The position numbers were made by a program, and so were the translations under genes. The notes under the pieces were generated by a model. The model did not search any database, had not been told where the DNA came from, and was given only the letters and a program-made list of their open reading frames with translations. Below, one piece after another: positions 9,512 through 18,598 of a stretch of 64,000 bases of DNA; positions within the stretch are counted from its first letter, which is position 1; each line of letters begins with the position of its first letter. Source of the DNA: Streptococcus sanguinis (lineage in GTDB: Bacteria; Bacillota; Bacilli; Lactobacillales; Streptococcaceae); assembly GCF_026781265.1 (NCBI RefSeq), contig NZ_JAKUVC010000002.1, positions 682,001 to 746,000 of the forward strand, written 5' to 3'.

Positions 9512-11023
9512 TTATAGGAATGGTAGGAAAGTTCCTAGGAGTAAGAGACCAATACTGATCGCAATGATCGCTACAATCAGCTTGCCGATAAATTTCCACC
9601 AAGTACCGATATTGATACGTCCGAGTGCCAAAGCTCCCATAACGATACCAGAAGTTGGTGCAACCAGATTCAGCACACCTGAAGCAGACTGATAAGCTGT
9701 GATGATCAAGCTAGCCTTGACATTGACAAATTCTCCCAAAGGAGCCATGATTCCCATAGTCGCACTGGCTAGACCAGATGATGATGGGATAAGGAAGGAC
9801 ATTGGCAGGTAGAAAATATAGGTCAAGACGATAAATACTTGTGATGACAGACCGCTGAGTCCTTGTTTACCCCAGTTGAGAATAGTGTCTGTAATCATAC
9901 CGTCATTCATGATTACTTGGATACCACGGGCGATTGCTACGATTAGGGCTACGCTAAGCAGATCAGCTGCACCGTTCATAAAGGCAGAGATAATCTTGTC
10001 TTCCTTGAGACCGTACACAACACCAATCAAGATTCCCATGAAGGCAAAGAGCATAGCTCCTTCTGGGAAGTACCAAGTACCCAGTGCAGAAGTAGATGAA
10101 CCAATAATCTTACCGAGTACTGGAAGACCTGTCAGCCAGGTATTGATGTCCTTAAATATAGTAATACCGAGATCTGTCCAAGGAATGAAACTCAATACCA
10201 TAATGACAAATGTCATGATGAACAGAAATAGAACTGTTCTTTGTTTTTTACTCAGAGTTGACTCAACAGATGAAGAAGTTTCAACGTTAAAGTGTTTCAA
10301 ATCTTCTTCGCGAGTGCTGTAAACCAATGACTTGGTCGGATCTTTTTGAATCTTATCTGCATAGCGGTAAACAAACCAAGTGCTGAGAGCAGTCAGAATA
10401 ACCAAGAAGATGAGACGAAGGACAATTCCTTCACCAGTTCCAACACCAGCAGTCTCTGAAGCGATAACAGTTGCAAATGGATTTAGCGTAGAAGCCAAAC
10501 ATCCGATTTGCGAACCAAGCAAGATGATAGCTACCCCAGTTAGACTGTCAAAACCAACCGCCATCATCACTGGTACCAAAAGCGGATAGAAGGCCATGGT
10601 TTCCTCACCCATACCATAGGTAGTACCACCGAGGGCAAATAGAGGCATCAAGACCACAATCAGCATCTTTTCGCGACCCTTGTACTTCTTAACGATAGAG
10701 GCAATTCCCACATCCAAAGCGCCAGTTTCATTAACAACTCCAAGGAAACCACCGACCATGAGGATGAAGAAGGCAACATCAATCGCTGCAGTAGTTTCCT
10801 TGATTAAGGATCCTTTCTCAGGATGCGTACCCAACATAGCACGAATCGGTGCCATCAGGACATCCCAAATCCCTTGTGGATTTTGCGCTTGTTTTTGATA
10901 CACACCATCTATAAAAGCCCCGGCTGGGATAATCCAAGTCAGCACTGCCATAACGGCAATGATTATCAACAATACGGTGTAAGATGAAGGCATCTTAAAC
11001 CCTTTTTTTGTTTTTTCACTCAT
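9512..11023 (-). CDS. arcD: Arginine/ornithine antiporter, YfcC (C4-dicarboxylate carrier) type
   Basis: A 503-aa polytopic membrane protein with about 12 hydrophobic segments and YfcC/DcuC-family signatures such as GGTTYGMGEETMAFYPLLVPVMMA and LIPSSSGLASATMGIMAPLGEF. In streptococcal arc operons this protein exchanges external arginine for ornithine; the position between arcC and arcT supports that role. It is not the APC-type ArcD of Pseudomonas. The start follows AGGAGG. The 204-base gap to arcC contains a possible control region. Confidence 0.9.
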   Translation of the reverse strand: MSEKTKKGFKMPSSYTVLLIIIAVMAVLTWIIPAGAFIDGVYQKQAQNPQGIWDVLMAPIRAMLGTHPEKGSLIKETTAAIDVAFFILMVGGFLGVVNETGALDVGIASIVKKYKGREKMLIVVLMPLFALGGTTYGMGEETMAFYPLLVPVMMAVGFDSLTGVAIILLGSQIGCLASTLNPFATVIASETAGVGTGEGIVLRLIFLVILTALSTWFVYRYADKIQKDPTKSLVYSTREEDLKHFNVETSSSVESTLSKKQRTVLFLFIMTFVIMVLSFIPWTDLGITIFKDINTWLTGLPVLGKIIGSSTSALGTWYFPEGAMLFAFMGILIGVVYGLKEDKIISAFMNGAADLLSVALIVAIARGIQVIMNDGMITDTILNWGKQGLSGLSSQVFIVLTYIFYLPMSFLIPSSSGLASATMGIMAPLGEFVNVKASLIITAYQSASGVLNLVAPTSGIVMGALALGRINIGTWWKFIGKLIVAIIAISIGLLLLGTFLPFL

Positions 11024-11080
11024 TTGTTTTTCCTCCTAAACGTTTTTTACGAGGTTACGAACCTGCATTTTCCTGCATGA

Positions 11081-11109
11081 GTAAACAAGAAAACGCTTAC
11101 TTTGTTTAC
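11081..11109 (-). promoter_or_regulatory. Inverted repeat around a cre-like sequence in the arcC-arcD gap
   Basis: GTAAACAA (11081-11088) and TTGTTTAC (11102-11109) are perfect inverted repeats. Between them AGAAAACGCTTACT reads as a CcpA cre-like core on either strand, with a mismatch at one end. It could give arcD-arcT separate catabolite control. Function is inferred. Confidence 0.45.
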
Positions 11110-11227
11110 ATTTTACCATATTAACATTGAAAAAGCCAGTATTTTTGAAAATAATCAAAGATTTTCAGGAAAAGACTTGCAGCAGCAATAGAGATTACTT
11201 GCTATCGCTTTTCAGCTAGTTCTATTC

Positions 11228-12175
11228 CTAGCCTTTTTCAATAATCGTACCGCTCTCAGACTCAATCAGAGCACCCAGATTTTCCAGAGATGTGATAACT
11301 GCTTTCCCTTCTGGACGACCATTGACAAAGGCGATAGCTGCTTCTACTTTTGGAAGCATGCTGCCTGGTGCAAATTGTTCTTGCTTGATGTATTCTTCCA
11401 ATTGAGCAACATTCACATGTTCCAGTTTTGCTTGATCTGGTTTGTTGTAGTTAACAAAGACATAGTCCACACCCGTTAAGACGATGAAGAGGTCTGCATC
11501 AACCAACTCTGCCAAGCGCTGAGAAGCAAAGTCCTTGTCAATAACGGCTTCAACACCAGTAAGATGGCCATTGTCTTCCTGGACGACAGGAATACCGCCG
11601 CCACCTGCAGCTACTACTACTTGACCTTGATTCAAAAGCGTACGGATCGTTTCAATTTCCTTGATATCCACTGGTTTTGGTGAAGCAACGACCTTGCGCC
11701 AACCGCGGCCAGCATCCTCTTTGAAAGTCGCTCCGCTCTTTTCAGCTTCCGCTTTTGCTTCTTCTTCTGAGTAGAAAGGACCGATTGGCTTGCTGAGGTT
11801 GACAAAAGCTGGATCGTTCTTATCAACTACTACTTGCGTCACAACAGAAGCGACATTTTTTTCGATACCTTCATCCAAGAGAGCATTTTGCAAAGCATTT
11901 TGCAGCCAAAAGCCGATACTGCCTTCTGTCATAGCCACAAGAGAGTCTAGTGGGAAGGCAGGATTCTTTTCAGAGTCTGCTGCCAAGTGTTGCAGCAGCA
12001 AGTTCCCTACCTGTGGACCATTTCCATGGGTAATGATAAGGTCATCCCCGTTTTTAATCAATTTCACCAAGTGTTTAGCAGTTTCCACCAAGGCTTCCTG
12101 CTGTGCTTTCGCTGATGGGTCAGATGAAAGGATGGCATTCCCTCCCAAAGCTACAACGATTTTACGATTTGCCAT
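11228..12175 (-). CDS. arcC: Carbamate kinase
   Basis: Makes ATP from carbamoyl phosphate and ADP, the energy-yielding last step of the arginine deiminase pathway. The 315-aa protein has the amino-acid-kinase fold signatures [10 protein letters not shown] at the N-terminus, [26 protein letters not shown] and [16 protein letters not shown]. The start follows AAGGAG. It is 166 bases downstream of arcB, with a terminator-like hairpin in the gap that may lower its level relative to arcA and arcB. Confidence 0.97.
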   Translation of the reverse strand: MANRKIVVALGGNAILSSDPSAKAQQEALVETAKHLVKLIKNGDDLIITHGNGPQVGNLLLQHLAADSEKNPAFPLDSLVAMTEGSIGFWLQNALQNALLDEGIEKNVASVVTQVVVDKNDPAFVNLSKPIGPFYSEEEAKAEAEKSGATFKEDAGRGWRKVVASPKPVDIKEIETIRTLLNQGQVVVAAGGGGIPVVQEDNGHLTGVEAVIDKDFASQRLAELVDADLFIVLTGVDYVFVNYNKPDQAKLEHVNVAQLEEYIKQEQFAPGSMLPKVEAAIAFVNGRPEGKAVITSLENLGALIESESGTIIEKG

Positions 12176-12270
12176 TAAATTCTCCTTAATCGCGCTCCAA
12201 AGAATGCGCTTCCAATTTATTTTAGTAGATTTTCAAATTTTCAATAAGGAAATAAGCATTCCTTATCATA

Positions 12271-12310
12271 TAAAAGAGGGCCGGACTAAAGCTATTAGTC
12301 GCAGCCCTCA
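12271..12310 (-). terminator. Terminator-like hairpin between arcB and arcC
   Basis: The minus strand reads GAGGGC...GACT, a loop, AGTC...GCCCTC, then TTTTAT, about 30 bases after the arcB stop. A second perfect hairpin (ATAAGGAA/TTCCTTAT, 12244-12267) follows. Since arcC is needed for the pathway, this is more likely a partial terminator or processing site than a full stop. Confidence 0.6.
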
Positions 12311-12341
12311 TAGCTGTTGGTAGACGGTTTCTTATGTAAAA

Positions 12342-13358
12342 TTACACTTTTGGAATGTAGAGGTTTCCAAGAGTTGCAGCCATAACCGCTTTAATTGTGT
12401 GCATACGGTTTTCTGCTTGGTCGAAATGACGAGCATATTTGCTGCGGAAGACTTCGTCTGTTACTTCCATTTCCTCTACGCCGAATTTTTCAGCGACATC
12501 TTTACCGTAAACAGTATTTGTATCGTGGAATGCTGGTAAGCAGTGCAAGAAAATCAAGTTTTCGTTATCAGCCTTCTTCACCAAATCCATGTTTACTTGA
12601 TAAGGTTTAAGGAGGGCAACGCGTTCTGCAAACTTGTCTTCTTCACCCATTGATACCCAAACGTCTGTGTAAAGAACATCAGCGCCTTTAACTGCTTCGT
12701 CAGCATCTTCTGTAATCAGCACACGAGCGCCGCTTTCTTTAGCAAAGCCTTCTGCCAATTCAACGATTTCTTTTTCTGGGAAGAGTTCTTTTGGTGAGAA
12801 GATGTGAACGTTGACGCCAAGGATAGCTCCTGTAACCAGCAAACTGTTGGCAACGTTGTTACGTCCATCACCACAGTATACCAATGTCAAGCCTTCCAGA
12901 CGGCCAAAGTTTTCTTGAACAGTCAAGTAGTCAGCCAACATTTGAGTTGGGTGCCATTCGTCAGTCAGACCATTCCATACTGGAACACCTGAGAATTCTG
13001 CCAATTCTTCTACCATGCGTTGGCTGAAGCCACGGAATTCAATCCCGTCAAACATACGGCCCAAAACTTTAGCAGTATCTTCTGTAGATTCTTTCTTGCC
13101 AAGCTGGATATCGTTAGCACCAAGGTATTCTGGATGTGCTCCAAGATCAATAGCTGCTGTTGTAAAAGCTGCACGAGTACGAGTAGATGTTTTTTCAAAC
13201 AAGAGAGCGATATTCTTACCAGCAAGATAGTGGTGTTGAATGTTGCGTTTTTTCAAATCTTTCAAGTGAGCTGAAAGACCGATAAGGTATTCTAACTCAG
13301 CACGGCTAAAGTCTTTTTCTGCTAAGAAGCTACGTCCTTGGAATACTGAATGTGTCAT
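12342..13358 (-). CDS. arcB: Ornithine carbamoyltransferase, catabolic
   Basis: Phosphorolyses citrulline to ornithine and carbamoyl phosphate. The 338-aa protein carries the carbamoyl-phosphate motif [12 protein letters not shown] (about residues 54-65), the FDGIEFRG segment and the ornithine-side motif [10 protein letters not shown]. Its length and position between arcA and arcC mark it as the catabolic enzyme. It starts 50 bases after arcA. Confidence 0.97.
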   Translation of the reverse strand: MTHSVFQGRSFLAEKDFSRAELEYLIGLSAHLKDLKKRNIQHHYLAGKNIALLFEKTSTRTRAAFTTAAIDLGAHPEYLGANDIQLGKKESTEDTAKVLGRMFDGIEFRGFSQRMVEELAEFSGVPVWNGLTDEWHPTQMLADYLTVQENFGRLEGLTLVYCGDGRNNVANSLLVTGAILGVNVHIFSPKELFPEKEIVELAEGFAKESGARVLITEDADEAVKGADVLYTDVWVSMGEEDKFAERVALLKPYQVNMDLVKKADNENLIFLHCLPAFHDTNTVYGKDVAEKFGVEEMEVTDEVFRSKYARHFDQAENRMHTIKAVMAATLGNLYIPKV

Positions 13359-13408
13359 TCTATTATTTCCTCTTTCTATTCTTTGAGTATCAGTAAAATA
13401 CTGGATTC

Positions 13409-14638
13409 CTAAATTTCTTCACGTTCAAATGGCATAGACATACAGCGTGGTCCACCACGACCGCGAACCAATTCACTTCCGCGGATCTTAATCAAACGCA
13501 AGCCGTATTCTTCCAAAATCTTGTTAGTAACGGTGTTACGGTCATAAACCACTACCACACCAGGTGCGATAGTCAAGGTGTTAGAACCGTCATTCCACTG
13601 CTCACGCGCAGCAGCTACGATATTGCCACCACCACAGCGAATCAGGTGAACTTTTTCCACACCAAGGTTTTCTGCCAAGATTTCTGCCAAATCACCTTTT
13701 TCTTCAACAATCTTAAGTTTATCATCAACATAAGTTACAGAGTAAACGCGAAGATCGCCTTCGATTTCTGGGTGGATCGTGAACTTGTCATAGTCAACCA
13801 TCGTAAAGACAGTATCCAAGTGCATGAACTTACGGTTGTTGGCAAATTCAAAAGCCAAAACTTTCTTGAAGCCAACATTTTTCTTGAAGATATTGACCAA
13901 GAGTTTTTCGATAGAAGCTGCGTCTGTACGTTGTGAAATACCAACTGCCAGCACGTCTTTTGAAAGAACCAGTTCGTCCCCACCTTCGATACGTGTATCT
14001 TCTTCACGGTTGTAAACAAGTTCAACATTTCCACCGTATACTGGGTGATGTTTGAAGATGTATTTACCGTAGAGAGTTTCACGATTACGAGTATCTGCAT
14101 ACATGTGGTTGAGCGATACAGCATTACCAATTGTAGCAAATGGGTCACGTGTGAAGTAAAGGTTTGGCATTGGATCAATAGCGAATGGATAATCAGATTC
14201 CACCAAGTCCGTCAAGCCTTTTGCTTCTTCAGGAATTTCTGGTAATTCAACTTTTTGAACTCCTGCCATTGTTTTTTCAACCAACTCTTGGTTGTTTTTG
14301 ATACCATTGAGCAGTTCGCGAATAGCCTTTTTAGTTTCACGGCCGCGAATATTGGCTTCTTCCAGATATTCTTCGATGAATTGCTCACGGATTTCTGGAG
14401 AAGTCAGTGACTCAGCAGCCAGCTGCTCAAGATAGAGCACCTCAACTCCTTCATTGCGAAGCGCTTGAGCAAAGTTGTCATGTTCTTTTTGTGCATCTTC
14501 CAAGAAAGGAATATCGTCAAAAAGAAGACGTTCTAAGTAGTCCGGCTGCAAGTTTTCTAACTCCTTGCCAGGACGGTGCAACATAACTTTTTTCAGTTTT
14601 CCAATTTCTGAGAAAACACGAATTGGATGTGTAGACAT
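13409..14638 (-). CDS. arcA: Arginine deiminase
   Basis: Hydrolyses arginine to citrulline and ammonia, the first step of the pathway and a major acid-tolerance system in oral streptococci. The 409-aa protein has [14 protein letters not shown] near the N-terminus, the active-site region [20 protein letters not shown], and the catalytic cysteine C399 in [13 protein letters not shown]. The start follows AGGAGG. It is the first gene of the operon behind a promoter overlapped by a cre site. Confidence 0.98.
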   Translation of the reverse strand: MSTHPIRVFSEIGKLKKVMLHRPGKELENLQPDYLERLLFDDIPFLEDAQKEHDNFAQALRNEGVEVLYLEQLAAESLTSPEIREQFIEEYLEEANIRGRETKKAIRELLNGIKNNQELVEKTMAGVQKVELPEIPEEAKGLTDLVESDYPFAIDPMPNLYFTRDPFATIGNAVSLNHMYADTRNRETLYGKYIFKHHPVYGGNVELVYNREEDTRIEGGDELVLSKDVLAVGISQRTDAASIEKLLVNIFKKNVGFKKVLAFEFANNRKFMHLDTVFTMVDYDKFTIHPEIEGDLRVYSVTYVDDKLKIVEEKGDLAEILAENLGVEKVHLIRCGGGNIVAAAREQWNDGSNTLTIAPGVVVVYDRNTVTNKILEEYGLRLIKIRGSELVRGRGGPRCMSMPFEREEI

Positions 14639-14695
14639 CTACTGTCCTCCTTTTTCTTTGCGGTTTAGGTTTTCCTAAGCCCGTTTACATGTACT

Positions 14696-14724
14696 ATTCT
14701 AGCATTTAATGCTACCGCTTTCAA
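14696..14724 (-). promoter_or_regulatory. arcA promoter with cre site over the -35
   Basis: The minus strand reads TTGAAA, 17 bases, TAGAAT with an upstream TG-N (extended -10). The sequence at 14710-14723 reads TGCTACCGCTTTCA on the plus strand and fits TGNNANCGNNNNCA exactly, so CcpA bound there would cover the -35. This explains sugar repression of the arginine deiminase operon (inference from known CcpA sites). Confidence 0.8.
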
Positions 14725-14792
14725 GAAAAAGCCAACATTGCAAATGCCAAATCCTTTGCTTTTTTTGATTTTTATTTTTATAATATTCTTTT

Positions 14793-14806
14793 TTAAAGCG
14801 TTTTCT
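14793..14806. promoter_or_regulatory. Possible second cre site upstream of arcA
   Basis: TTTAAAGCGTTTTCTT contains the AAAGCGTTTTC core of a cre site but departs from the outer TG/CA positions. It lies in the AT-rich 289-base gap between flp and arcA, which otherwise shows no gene and no clear Crp/Fnr palindrome. Confidence 0.4.
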
Positions 14807-14903
14807 TTGAATATTTTACTGATTATATTATTTTTGTGAATATTTATTTTTTAAAACAAAATCAATACACGGTTAATATTAGAATATTTTGAATTTATTT
14901 AAC

Positions 14904-14936
14904 AAAAAAGAAGCTAATCAGAACCGATTAGCTTCT
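14904..14936 (-). terminator. Terminator of flp, overlapping its stop codon
   Basis: The minus strand reads AGAAGCTAATC, a six-base loop, GATTAGCTTCT, then a T-run. The left arm includes the last codons and TAA stop of flp. It separates flp from the arc promoter. Confidence 0.9.
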
Positions 14937-15614
14937 AGCAAGGTATTTCATAAAATACTCTTTCTCTTTAAAAGTTAATTTTTTATGTTGGTATTCAATC
15001 CGACCTTCATCCAAGAGCTTTTTCAGAACTTGATTGACCGTTTCCCGAGTTGTGGCTCCTAGTTTTGCCAACTCTTTCATACTGATAGGAAAGGGCAGGC
15101 TATCCCCCTCCTTGCACAAATCCATGCAGAGCAGCGACAGAGACTGGATAACACGCTCACTGGCACTGGCCGCTACGACATTGCGCAATCTCAATTCCTG
15201 AAATTCCAAGATTTGCGATAAGCGCTTGGTAATGAACAACAGCTGGTCCACACTCTTCTTTGAATAATCTTCAAACAAATCGATAGGAATGGACAAATAT
15301 TCGACATTGGTGACAGCGCTGGCTGTGTAATGATAGCGCTCATCAAAAAACATACCTCCATAGGGGAAAACACTGTCTTTCTTGACATGATCCATATAAG
15401 AAAATGTGTCTGTCGAATCATACTGCTCAATCCGAACATAGCCTTGAGACAAGAGAAAAAGGCGCTCACGCCGGTCTCCTGCAAAAAAGATAATTTGCCC
15501 TTTTGGAATCTTGCGATACTGAATCTCTACTGCTAATTTATCAAAAAGCTCCACTGGCAGATTGACAAAGGCAGGGTGATGCCGGATATATTGATAATGC
15601 TCTTTGGTAATCAT
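14928..15614 (-). CDS. flp: Crp/Fnr-family regulator Flp
   Basis: A 228-aa transcription factor with an N-terminal cyclic-nucleotide-binding-like beta roll (residues 20-125, GQIIFFAGDRRERLFLLSQGYVRI) and a C-terminal helix-turn-helix (MKELAKLGATTRETVNQVLKKL, about residues 176-197). There is no N-terminal Cys cluster, so it is not a classic iron-sulfur FNR; the only visible cysteine pair is CMDLC in the linker. It sits directly upstream of arcA, where Flp activates the arginine deiminase operon in oral streptococci. Confidence 0.88.
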   Translation of the reverse strand: MITKEHYQYIRHHPAFVNLPVELFDKLAVEIQYRKIPKGQIIFFAGDRRERLFLLSQGYVRIEQYDSTDTFSYMDHVKKDSVFPYGGMFFDERYHYTASAVTNVEYLSIPIDLFEDYSKKSVDQLLFITKRLSQILEFQELRLRNVVAASASERVIQSLSLLCMDLCKEGDSLPFPISMKELAKLGATTRETVNQVLKKLLDEGRIEYQHKKLTFKEKEYFMKYLARS

Positions 15615-15661
15615 GATAACCCTTTTATTTGATACTTGATACCATTATAGCATAAATCCGC

Positions 15662-16159
15662 TTACAAATAGAAAATGCTGACTATAAAAGTAAGAAATCC
15701 TAACAAAACAAAGAGGTGTGCCCATTTTCTATTCATGGAATTTCTGTCAGCTTGTACTTTTTTGGGCAAGTAATTGCCTACAATTATGAAAACCAAAGCA
15801 ACTAGCATAGTTGCTATTTTACGCACATCAAAACTCTCATTTAAACCCCGATAAATGGTAGCTAGATACAGCGAAACAAAGGTAAAAGGAAATATCCAGC
15901 GAATAAGGTGCTTAAAGGTTCTATTCAATATATCTTTGGCAATGGTTGTCCAATAGATCATAACTTCTAGCAGCATCATGACAATTGGAAAAGCCGAAAC
16001 TACTAAAAACTTAGGTAAAAAAGCATTTCCTTTTCCAGATAAGTCAAAATGAATAGCCAGGTTTTCCGGTAATGTTTGATAGACCCAGATGGCATATAAA
16101 ACTGGCAAGAGCATGACGCCAAGCGCCCAGCCTAATTCTTGTAAACTATTTTTTTTCAT
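15662..16159 (-). CDS. SdpI-like DUF1648 membrane protein
   Basis: A 165-aa protein with about five hydrophobic segments. The N-terminal DUF1648 signature LPENLAIHFDLSGKGNAFLPK follows the first membrane span, as in SdpI, the Bacillus immunity and signalling protein against the SdpC toxin. The longer ORF start (16219) is rejected: ATG at 16157-16159 has GGAGG upstream, inside the end of the ArsR-like gene, which points to translational coupling. Immunity to a membrane-active peptide is possible, but no toxin gene is visible here. Confidence 0.7.
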   Translation of the reverse strand: MKKNSLQELGWALGVMLLPVLYAIWVYQTLPENLAIHFDLSGKGNAFLPKFLVVSAFPIVMMLLEVMIYWTTIAKDILNRTFKHLIRWIFPFTFVSLYLATIYRGLNESFDVRKIATMLVALVFIIVGNYLPKKVQADRNSMNRKWAHLFVLLGFLTFIVSIFYL

Positions 16160-16427
16160 TTTCGTTTCCTCCTCCAAGAGATTGAAACCAGACAAGAATT
16201 TCTTCAAAAACAGTGACATCTAAGCTATAATATATAAAGTTCTTCTGCTTTTCTTCTATGAGCAGACCGGCTTTCTTTAGCTGAGAGAGGTGGTAGGATA
16301 CCGTCGCAGGCGTCAGCTCAAAAGCTTGGGCAATTTCCCCTGCAGACTTCGGACCATGCTTGAGCATTTCCAGAATCCCCCTTCGAACTGGGTCAGCTAG
16401 AGCTTTAAGCGTTTGACTGATCCCCAT
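16146..16427 (-). CDS. ArsR-family repressor (SdpR-like)
   Basis: A 93-aa winged helix-turn-helix protein: ALADPVRRGILEML, then the recognition region TPATVSYHLSQLKKAGLLIEEKQ and the wing KNFIYYSLD. It has no metal-binding Cys motif and resembles SdpR-type autorepressors. Its 3' end overlaps the DUF1648 gene by 14 bases and its start overlaps the YhfC-like gene by 23 bases, so the three are translated from one message. Confidence 0.85.
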   Translation of the reverse strand: MGISQTLKALADPVRRGILEMLKHGPKSAGEIAQAFELTPATVSYHLSQLKKAGLLIEEKQKNFIYYSLDVTVFEEILVWFQSLGGGNENEKK

Positions 16428-17193
16428 GATTGAACCTTTCTTTCAGGTAAACTTTCAAAATTTTCTTGGTCAGAAAGACTAGTGCCACTACTTCTACCAA
16501 GAGCAGAGCTTCAACTGCAAGTGGCGGAAGAACGCCTACCTGAGCTAGAGCAGGCGCTAAGTCAATCAGGGCGTGAAGTCCCAGCGCAGCTAAAAAATAC
16601 ACTGAAGCCTTCTCCTTGACCGCCTTCCAAACCCAGAAGGTCAGCAAGATTTGGATAAGAATAGCCAAGATCCGCTCAAGAGCCAAAAGATAGATGCTAC
16701 CAGCGCTCATGGAACGGACATAATCAATCGTTGCCTGGGGAATTTGAGCCAGCGTCTGGGCATTCCCCTGAGTCACTACCTGAGCTATAACCCAAAAGTT
16801 TAAGAGACTGACAATACCAACAAACAAAGCCTCAATACCACCATGCCCCAAGCCATAGGCCACACCATCCCTAAAGGTCAGTGGACGCTTCTTTTGCAGC
16901 CAGTAAAAGATGACCCAGCGGGCTGTTTCTTCAAAAATAGCTGCCGCAGCAACAACATAAAGAACGTATAGCAAAGGATTTTCCGTCTGCAAAGCGATAG
17001 TCCCATCAGCCTGAGGCTGTAAAACGATACGGTGCAAAATATTTTCCAGAACTTGACTCGATAAATAAAAACCAACCCCCCCTAAAAGAAAGACTAATAG
17101 AGAAATGTGCTTGGTCTTTTTAAAATAAACCAAAGGAACAAGGACTGCCCCTAAAATCAGCAGCATGGCAATCAATATATGAATAGAAATCAT
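16405..17193 (-). CDS. YhfC-family intramembrane protease-like protein
   Basis: A 262-aa membrane protein with about seven hydrophobic segments. The motifs EETARW (about residue 92), GLGHGGIEA and HALIDL supply the Glu/His residues expected of the YhfC group of putative intramembrane metalloproteases. The start is the ATG of MISIHIL, preceded by AGGAG; the upstream extension to 17262 runs through the promoter and is not coding. First gene of the operon with the ArsR- and SdpI-like genes. Confidence 0.72.
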   Translation of the reverse strand: MISIHILIAMLLILGAVLVPLVYFKKTKHISLLVFLLGGVGFYLSSQVLENILHRIVLQPQADGTIALQTENPLLYVLYVVAAAAIFEETARWVIFYWLQKKRPLTFRDGVAYGLGHGGIEALFVGIVSLLNFWVIAQVVTQGNAQTLAQIPQATIDYVRSMSAGSIYLLALERILAILIQILLTFWVWKAVKEKASVYFLAALGLHALIDLAPALAQVGVLPPLAVEALLLVEVVALVFLTKKILKVYLKERFNHGDQSNA

Positions 17194-17219
17194 CGTTTTT
17201 TCTCCTGAACTGTTTTGGT

Positions 17220-17287
17220 TTTTTTCTAAATAGATTATACACCTTTCCCTTCTTTCTGTCAAATCTATTTCGAATTTTTTCTAAATA
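17220..17287 (-). promoter_or_regulatory. Promoter and repeated operator of the yhfC-sdpR-sdpI-like operon
   Basis: The minus strand has TTGACA (17257-17262), a 17-base spacer and TATAAT (17234-17239). The 13-mer TTTTTTCTAAATA occurs twice on the plus strand (17220-17232 and 17275-17287), flanking the promoter. AATCTATTT (17262-17270) is the inverse of the AAATAGATT next to the -10. These repeats are good candidates for autorepressor sites. Confidence 0.75.
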
Positions 17288-17329
17288 ACTTCAATCTAAA
17301 AATCATCAAGCTCTACTGCCATTAAAAAC

Positions 17330-17364
17330 CAAAAATACGCCCAGATTTTCATCTAAAGCGTATT
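17330..17364 (-). terminator. Terminator of the class A serine hydrolase gene
   Basis: AATACGC with AGAT and its complement ATCT with GCGTATT form a stem followed by T's on the minus strand, 20 bases after the stop at 17385. Confidence 0.7.
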
Positions 17365-17384
17365 GATTTGTGATTTCTATTAGA

Positions 17385-18464
17385 TTAGTTCATATTAACC
17401 CGGTGCCATTCATTGATGACGTAGGCTAGCTGACCAACTTGCTCAATTCCGACACCGCTGATCTCATCACTGGCCTCGGTGCTACCACCCAGATAAGCCG
17501 TATAGAGAGCTATAATATAAGGCTTCTCTTCCATGACTAGAGCATCCACATTGAGCGCCTCACGAACATATCCAGGCTTTTGATAAATGGTAATGTCACG
17601 CAGATAGCGCTTATAATACTCACCTGGGAAGGATTCACCAATATAATAAAGGATATCCTTGTACTTATCCTGATTTTTAGACAAATACTCAAGGACCTGA
17701 ATATAGTAATCCGTCGTGGTCTTATTATTCTCTCGGTTGATAGTCTTAATGTCAGCTTTGGACTGGCCATAACGGCTAAACATATCATAGGCTTTTTCCA
17801 TCCCGCCCAGACGCTCTGCTAAAGCGTAGGCTGGCGTATTTTCAGAATACACCAAGGAATATTCCTGCATGTCTGATATGCTCATAGCACCGTTGAAAGC
17901 ACCGACATAGTTATCATGTTCGCCCCTATATTCATAGTTTGTATTGGTAATATCAAACCGCTCGTCCATAGAAAGCTTACCGGCAGCCACCTCATCTACT
18001 ACCAGCATATTGAGAGGGAGCTTGTAGGTCGATCCCGCAGTCATAGGCTGGGTGTCATTCATTGCAAAGGTCTTGCCGGTCGTCAAATCCTTATATGAAA
18101 ATGCAATCTGGGAGGGTTCAATTCCCATTTCGGTCATATAAGCCTGAATGACCTGAGTCAAATCCAAATTTGCATAGTCAAATCGAAGCCCTAAAGCATC
18201 CATAGTCGAGCCGTCCGCTTCCATGACCTTCTGCTTTTCCTCTGGACTTTTTTCAACAGGCTTTGGCTTTTCTTCAACTGGTTTGGAATCAGGCTTGGCT
18301 TTCTCTGTTCCCTGTTCTTGCTCGCCAGATTTTGCAAGTTGGGCAGTCTCTTGTGCTTTCTTTTCAATGGCCTTATTTCGTTGGGTTATAAAAAGGAAGA
18401 TGAAGCCCAGCAGACAAAGACAAGAAACCACAGCTACGATAATCGTTACAATTTTTTTACTCAA
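17385..18464 (-). CDS. Class A beta-lactamase-like serine hydrolase, membrane anchored
   Basis: A 359-aa protein with an N-terminal membrane anchor (IVTIIVAVVSCLCLLGFIFLF), a Lys/Glu/Pro-rich linker (residues 32-80), and a C-terminal PF13354-like domain with the SxxK motif S-T-Y-K in MTAGSTYKLPLN and a YSEN segment equivalent to SDN. The class A Omega-loop glutamate motif is not evident, so a cell-wall role is more likely than drug resistance. The start is TTG, with AGGAG seven bases upstream; no in-frame ATG fits. Confidence 0.78.
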   Translation of the reverse strand: MSKKIVTIIVAVVSCLCLLGFIFLFITQRNKAIEKKAQETAQLAKSGEQEQGTEKAKPDSKPVEEKPKPVEKSPEEKQKVMEADGSTMDALGLRFDYANLDLTQVIQAYMTEMGIEPSQIAFSYKDLTTGKTFAMNDTQPMTAGSTYKLPLNMLVVDEVAAGKLSMDERFDITNTNYEYRGEHDNYVGAFNGAMSISDMQEYSLVYSENTPAYALAERLGGMEKAYDMFSRYGQSKADIKTINRENNKTTTDYYIQVLEYLSKNQDKYKDILYYIGESFPGEYYKRYLRDITIYQKPGYVREALNVDALVMEEKPYIIALYTAYLGGSTEASDEISGVGIEQVGQLAYVINEWHRVNMN

Positions 18465-18545
18465 AACATTTCTCCTAGCATTTGTATTATAAAAAATTAT
18501 GAGGAAAATAACAAGTCAAATCTAGAAAAAGGCATTTTAAGCATC

Positions 18546-18580
18546 AAAAAAGGCAAATCATTGATTGATTTGCCTTTTTA
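18546..18580 (-). terminator. Terminator of sodA
   Basis: AAAAAGGCAAATCA and TGATTTGCCTTTTT form a perfect stem with a five-base loop just past the sodA stop. It may serve both directions. Confidence 0.9.
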
Positions 18581-18598
18581 TATATTGAAGCTACCTGT

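Noticed and set aside
11790..12323. 177-codon plus-strand ORF opposite arcC
   Set aside because: Antisense of a conserved kinase gene, with no ribosome site, no domain and cysteine/phenylalanine-rich composition.
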